Source: Ulva prolifera (Eukaryota; Chlorophyta; Ulvophyceae; Ulvales; Ulvaceae). Taken from it: a stretch of DNA of 64,000 bases. The notes below the pieces were generated by a model. It was not told the DNA's origin, ran no database searches, and worked only from the letters and a program-made list of their open reading frames with translations. A program made the translations under genes and the position numbers. Of the stretch, positions 61,366 through 64,000 are shown piece by piece (position 1 is the first letter of the stretch; every line of letters begins with the position of its first letter). The stretch covers positions 8,933,315 through 8,997,314 of the forward strand of contig CM041199.1 in NCBI GenBank assembly GCA_023078555.1, given 5' to 3'.

Positions 61366-61866
61366 ATAATTGCATAGATACCAAGTGGCTTAAGCAACTC
61401 CCAAGCCTGTCTCGGCTACTCCCAAGCATGTTTGCATAGATACCATGTGGCTTAAGCAACTCCCAAGCCTGTCTCGGCTACTCCCAAGCATGTTTGCATA
61501 GATACCATGTGGCTTAAGCAACTCCCAAGCCTGTCTAGGCAACACCCAAGCATGGCTAGTCTACTCCCAAGCATGTTTGCGCAGAAACCAGGTGGGTTAA
61601 GCAACTCCCAAGTCTGTCAAGGCAACTCCCAAGCCCGACTAGTCAACTCCCAAGCATGTTTTCGTAGAAACCAAGTCGTTCAAGCAACTCCTAAGCCTGT
61701 ATAGGCAACTCCCAAGCATGTTTGCATAGATACCAGGTGGCTTAAGCAACTCCCAAGCCTGTCTCGGCAACTCCCAATCATGTTTGCATAGATACCAAGT
61801 GGCTTAAGCAACTCCCAAGCCTGTCTCGGCTACTCCCAAGCATGTTTGCATAGATACCATGTGGCT
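61366..61866. repeat. V module 14
   Basis: The 3126-bp homologue of V module 12, with the core run near 61,507. It has GCAACTCCC where module 12 has GCAGCTCCC near 58,332; no other difference was noticed. Confidence 0.82.
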
Positions 61867-62376
61867 TAAGCAACTCCCAAGCCCGTCTAGGCAACTCCCA
61901 AGCATGTTTGCGTAGAAACCTGGTCGCTTAAGCAACTCCCAAGCCTGTCTAGGCAACTCCCAAGCATGTCTACTCAACTCCCAAGCATAATTGCATAGAT
62001 ACCAGGTGGCTTAAGCAACTCCCAAGCCTGTCTAGTCAAGTCCCAAGCATGTTTGCGTAGAAACCAGGTGGCTTAAGCAACTCCCAAGCCTGTCTAGGCA
62101 ACTCCCAAGCATAATTACATAGATATCAGGTGGCTTAAGCAACTCCCAAGCCTGTCTAGTCAACTCCCAAGCATGTTTGCGTAGAAACCAGGTGGCTTAA
62201 GCAACTCCCAAGCCCGTCTAGGCAACTCCCATGCATGTTTGCGTAGAAACCTGGTCGCTTAAGCAACTCCCAAGCCTGTCTAGGCAACTCCCAAGCCTGT
62301 CTAGTCAACTCCCAAGCATGTTTGCGTAGAAACCAGGTGGCTTAAGCAACTCCCAAGCCCGTCTAGGCAACTCCCA

Positions 62377-63112
62377 AGCATGGCTAGTCTACTCCAAAGC
62401 ATGTTTGCGCAGAAACCAGGTGGGTTAAGCAACTCCCAAGTCTGTCAAGGCAACTCCCAAGCCCGACTAGTCAACTCCCAAGCATGTTTTTGTAGAAACC
62501 AAGTCGTTCAAGCAACTCCCAAGCCTGTATAGGCTACTCCCAAGCATGTTTGCATAGATACCATGTGGCTTAAGCAACTCCCAAGCCTGTCTAGGCAACA
62601 CCCAAGCATGGCTAGTCTACTCCCAAGCATGTTTGCGCAGAAACCAGGTGGGTTAAGCAACTCCCAAGTCTGTCAAGGCAACTCCCAAGCCCGACTAGTC
62701 AACTCCCAAGCATGTTTTCGTAGAAACCAAGTCGTTCAAGCAACTCCCAAGCCTGTATAGGCAACTCCCAAGCATGTTTGCATAGATACCAGGTGGCTTA
62801 AGCAACTCCCAAGCCTGCCTCGGCAACTCCCAATCATGTTTGCATAGATACCAAGTGGCTTAAGCAACTCCCAAGCCTGTCTCGGCTACTCCCAAGCATG
62901 TTTGCATAGATACCATGTGGCTTAAGCAACTCCCAAGCCTGTCTAGGCAACATCCAAGCATGGCTAGTCTACTCCAAAGCATGTTTGCGCAGAAACCAGG
63001 TGGGTTAAGCAACTCCCAAGTCTGTCAAGGCAACTCCCAAGCCCGACTAGTCAACTCCCAAGCATGTTTTCGTAGAAACCAAGTCGTTCAAGCAACTCCC
63101 AAGCCTGTCTAG
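62377..63112. repeat. V module 15 (extra core run plus 352-bp pair)
   Basis: The 3126-bp homologue of V module 13, with members near 62,563 and 62,915. It is the last V module before the right edge. No difference from module 13 was noticed by eye. Confidence 0.83.
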
Positions 63113-64000
63113 TCAACTCCCAAGCATGTTTGCGTAGAAACCTGGTGGCTTAAGCAACTCCCAAGCCCGTCTAGGCAACTCCCAAGCATGTTTGCGTAGA
63201 AACCTGGTCGCTTAAGCAACTCCCAAGCCTGTCTAGGCAACTCCCAAGCCTGTCTAGGCAACTCCCAAGCATAATTGCATAGAAACCAGGTGGCTTAAGC
63301 AACTCCCAAGCCTGTCTAGGCAACTCCCAAGCATAATTGCATAGATACCAGGTGGCTTAAGCAACTCCCAAGCCTGTCTAGGCAACTCCCAAGCATAATT
63401 GCATAGATACCAGGTGGCTTAAGCAACTCCCAAGCCTGTCTACGCAACTCCCAAGCATGTCTAGTCAACTCCTCAGCATGTTTGCGTAAAAACAAAGTCG
63501 TTTTAGCAACTCCCAAGCATGTCTAGTCAACTCCCAAGCATAATTGCATAGATAACATGTGGCTTAAGCAACTCCCAAGCATGTCTAGTCAAGTCCCAAG
63601 CATGTTTGCGTAGAAACCAGGTGGCTTCAGCAACTCCCAAGCCTGTCTAGGCAACTCCCAAGCATAATTGCATAGATACCAGGTGGCTTAAGCAACGCCC
63701 AAGCCTGTCTAGTCAACTCCCAAGCATGTTTGCGTAGAAACCAGGTGGCTTGAGCAACTCCCAAGCCCGTCTAGGCAACTCCCAAGCATGTTTGCGTAGA
63801 AACCTGGTCGCTTAAGCAACTTTCAAGCCTGTCTAGGCAACTCCCAAGCATGTCTACTCAACTCCCAAGCATAATTGCATAGATACCAGGTGGCTTAAGC
63901 AACTCCCAAGCCTGTCTAGTCAAGTCCCAAGCATGTTTGCGTAGAAACCAGGTGGCTTAAGCAACTCCCAAGCCTGTCTAGGCAACTCCCAAGCATAATT

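Larger units (their letters stand above)
1..64000. repeat. Satellite array spanning the entire window
   Basis: Every line contains the core CAACTCCCAAGC or a one- or two-base variant, repeated every 21 or 41 bp without a break from first to last base. No unique flank is seen at either end, so the array is longer than the window. From the spacing I estimate roughly 900 long and somewhat more than 1200 short monomers; this is an extrapolation, not a count. The 62-bp consensus has 19 A, 18 C, 13 T and 12 G, so it is near 48% GC with C over G and A over T on the plus strand. No RNA gene, mobile element, CRISPR array, promoter or terminator was recognised inside it. A eukaryotic heterochromatic location is inferred from size and organisation. 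Confidence 0.97.
57115..64000. repeat. 3126-bp higher-order repeat, two copies plus a partial third
   Basis: Copies run at about 57,115-60,240 and 60,241-63,366, with a third starting at 63,367 and cut by the window edge. Anchors are 57,850/60,976, 58,381/61,507, 59,437/62,563, 59,789/62,915 and 60,190/63,316. I noticed five single-base differences between the first two copies: GTAGAAAC/GTAAAAAC, GATACC/GATAAC, GCATAG/GCGTAG, CCCCAGC/CCCAAGC and GCAGCTCCC/GCAACTCCC near 58,332. Four fall in the first 420 bp. I noticed none between copies 2 and 3 over the 634 bp available. Confidence 0.9.

Noticed and set aside
461..63516. Well over one hundred open frames of 63-73 codons with almost identical translations, on both strands
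   Set aside because: They repeat with the satellite lattice. All three frames of the core complement appear in one translation (AWEL, LGSC and LGVA, mostly seven residues apart) because 21 bp keeps frame and 41 bp shifts it. The 66- and 73-codon classes differ by one S monomer. There is no ribosome-site, codon-bias or domain support and no other coding context.
1..64000. CRISPR array
   Set aside because: Repeats are regularly spaced, but the would-be spacers are themselves repeated monomers, spacing is 21 and 41 bp, and no cas-like genes are present.
1..64000. Bacterial or phage repeat-protein gene
   Set aside because: No frame stays open beyond about 73 codons in 64 kb, and CTAG is present in most short monomers, unlike most bacterial genomes.
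1..64000. Telomeric repeats or a CENP-B-box-like site
   Set aside because: I found no runs of TTAGGG or TTTAGGG type, and no motif resembling the CENP-B box in the L or S consensus. A centromeric role remains possible but is not shown by sequence.
1..64000. Transposon, retroelement or LTR inserted in the array
   Set aside because: No interruption of the monomer pattern, no poly-A tail, no target-site duplication and no coding remnant was seen.
1..64000. The whole pattern as an assembly artefact
   Set aside because: Copies differ by private single-base changes and by whole-monomer indels in nested order, which collapse or simple duplication errors would not generate. Individual near-identical tandem copies could still be miscounted and need spanning reads.

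Overview
The whole 64 kb window is one uninterrupted tandem-repeat (satellite) array. I read no unique sequence, no credible protein gene, no RNA gene, no transposon and no array flank. The base layer is a mix of two related monomers that share the 12-bp core CAACTCCCAAGC. The short monomer (S) is 21 bp. The long monomer (L) is 41 bp and looks like an S-like half fused to a diverged 20-bp half. They mostly alternate as L+S (62 bp) or L+S+S (83 bp), which gives composite steps of 145, 207, 290, 352, 414 and 476 bp. A multi-kilobase array of this kind, rich in CTAG and with CpG/TpG-type dimorphisms, points to a eukaryotic nuclear genome: heterochromatin such as a centromeric, pericentromeric or subtelomeric block. 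I cannot name the species from the sequence.

Higher-order repeats (HORs) lie on top of the monomers. From about 0.3 to 5 kb a 2526-bp unit is present in two copies. From 7.5 to 11.5 kb a 1967-bp unit is duplicated and contains 476-bp sub-units. From about 11 to 27 kb two ordinary modules (P-type) and variant-bearing modules (Q-type) alternate with a super-period of about 10.2-10.5 kb. From 25.8 to 31.0 kb a 2880-bp unit is duplicated. Further right come a 1263-bp duplication (31.4-34.0 kb), a 3893-bp repeat holding a nested 1491-bp duplication (35.2-41.7 kb), a 3374-bp unit in just over two copies (40.5-47.5 kb), a 2008-bp spaced repeat (48.4-51.6 kb), units of 1760 and 1408 bp that differ by exactly 352 bp (51.6-56 kb), and a 3126-bp unit that runs off the right edge (57.1-64 kb), whose preceding copy is lengthened by exactly 807 bp.

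A recognisable variant sub-family, here called the V module, carries GGGTTAAG, TCTGTCAAGG, CCGACTAGTC, GTCGTTCAAG and GTCTCGG variants and usually contains an internal 352-bp duplication. It is sparse on the left (four sites in the first 24 kb), absent from about 23.4 to 42.2 kb, and dense from 42 kb to the right edge.

The many short open frames of about 65-73 codons are products of the repeat lattice. A 21-bp step keeps frame, but a 41-bp monomer changes it, so frames open and close at regular spacing on both strands. I annotate none as a gene. The interest of the window lies in its record of unequal exchange and homogenisation at several nested scales. No hidden coding system was found.
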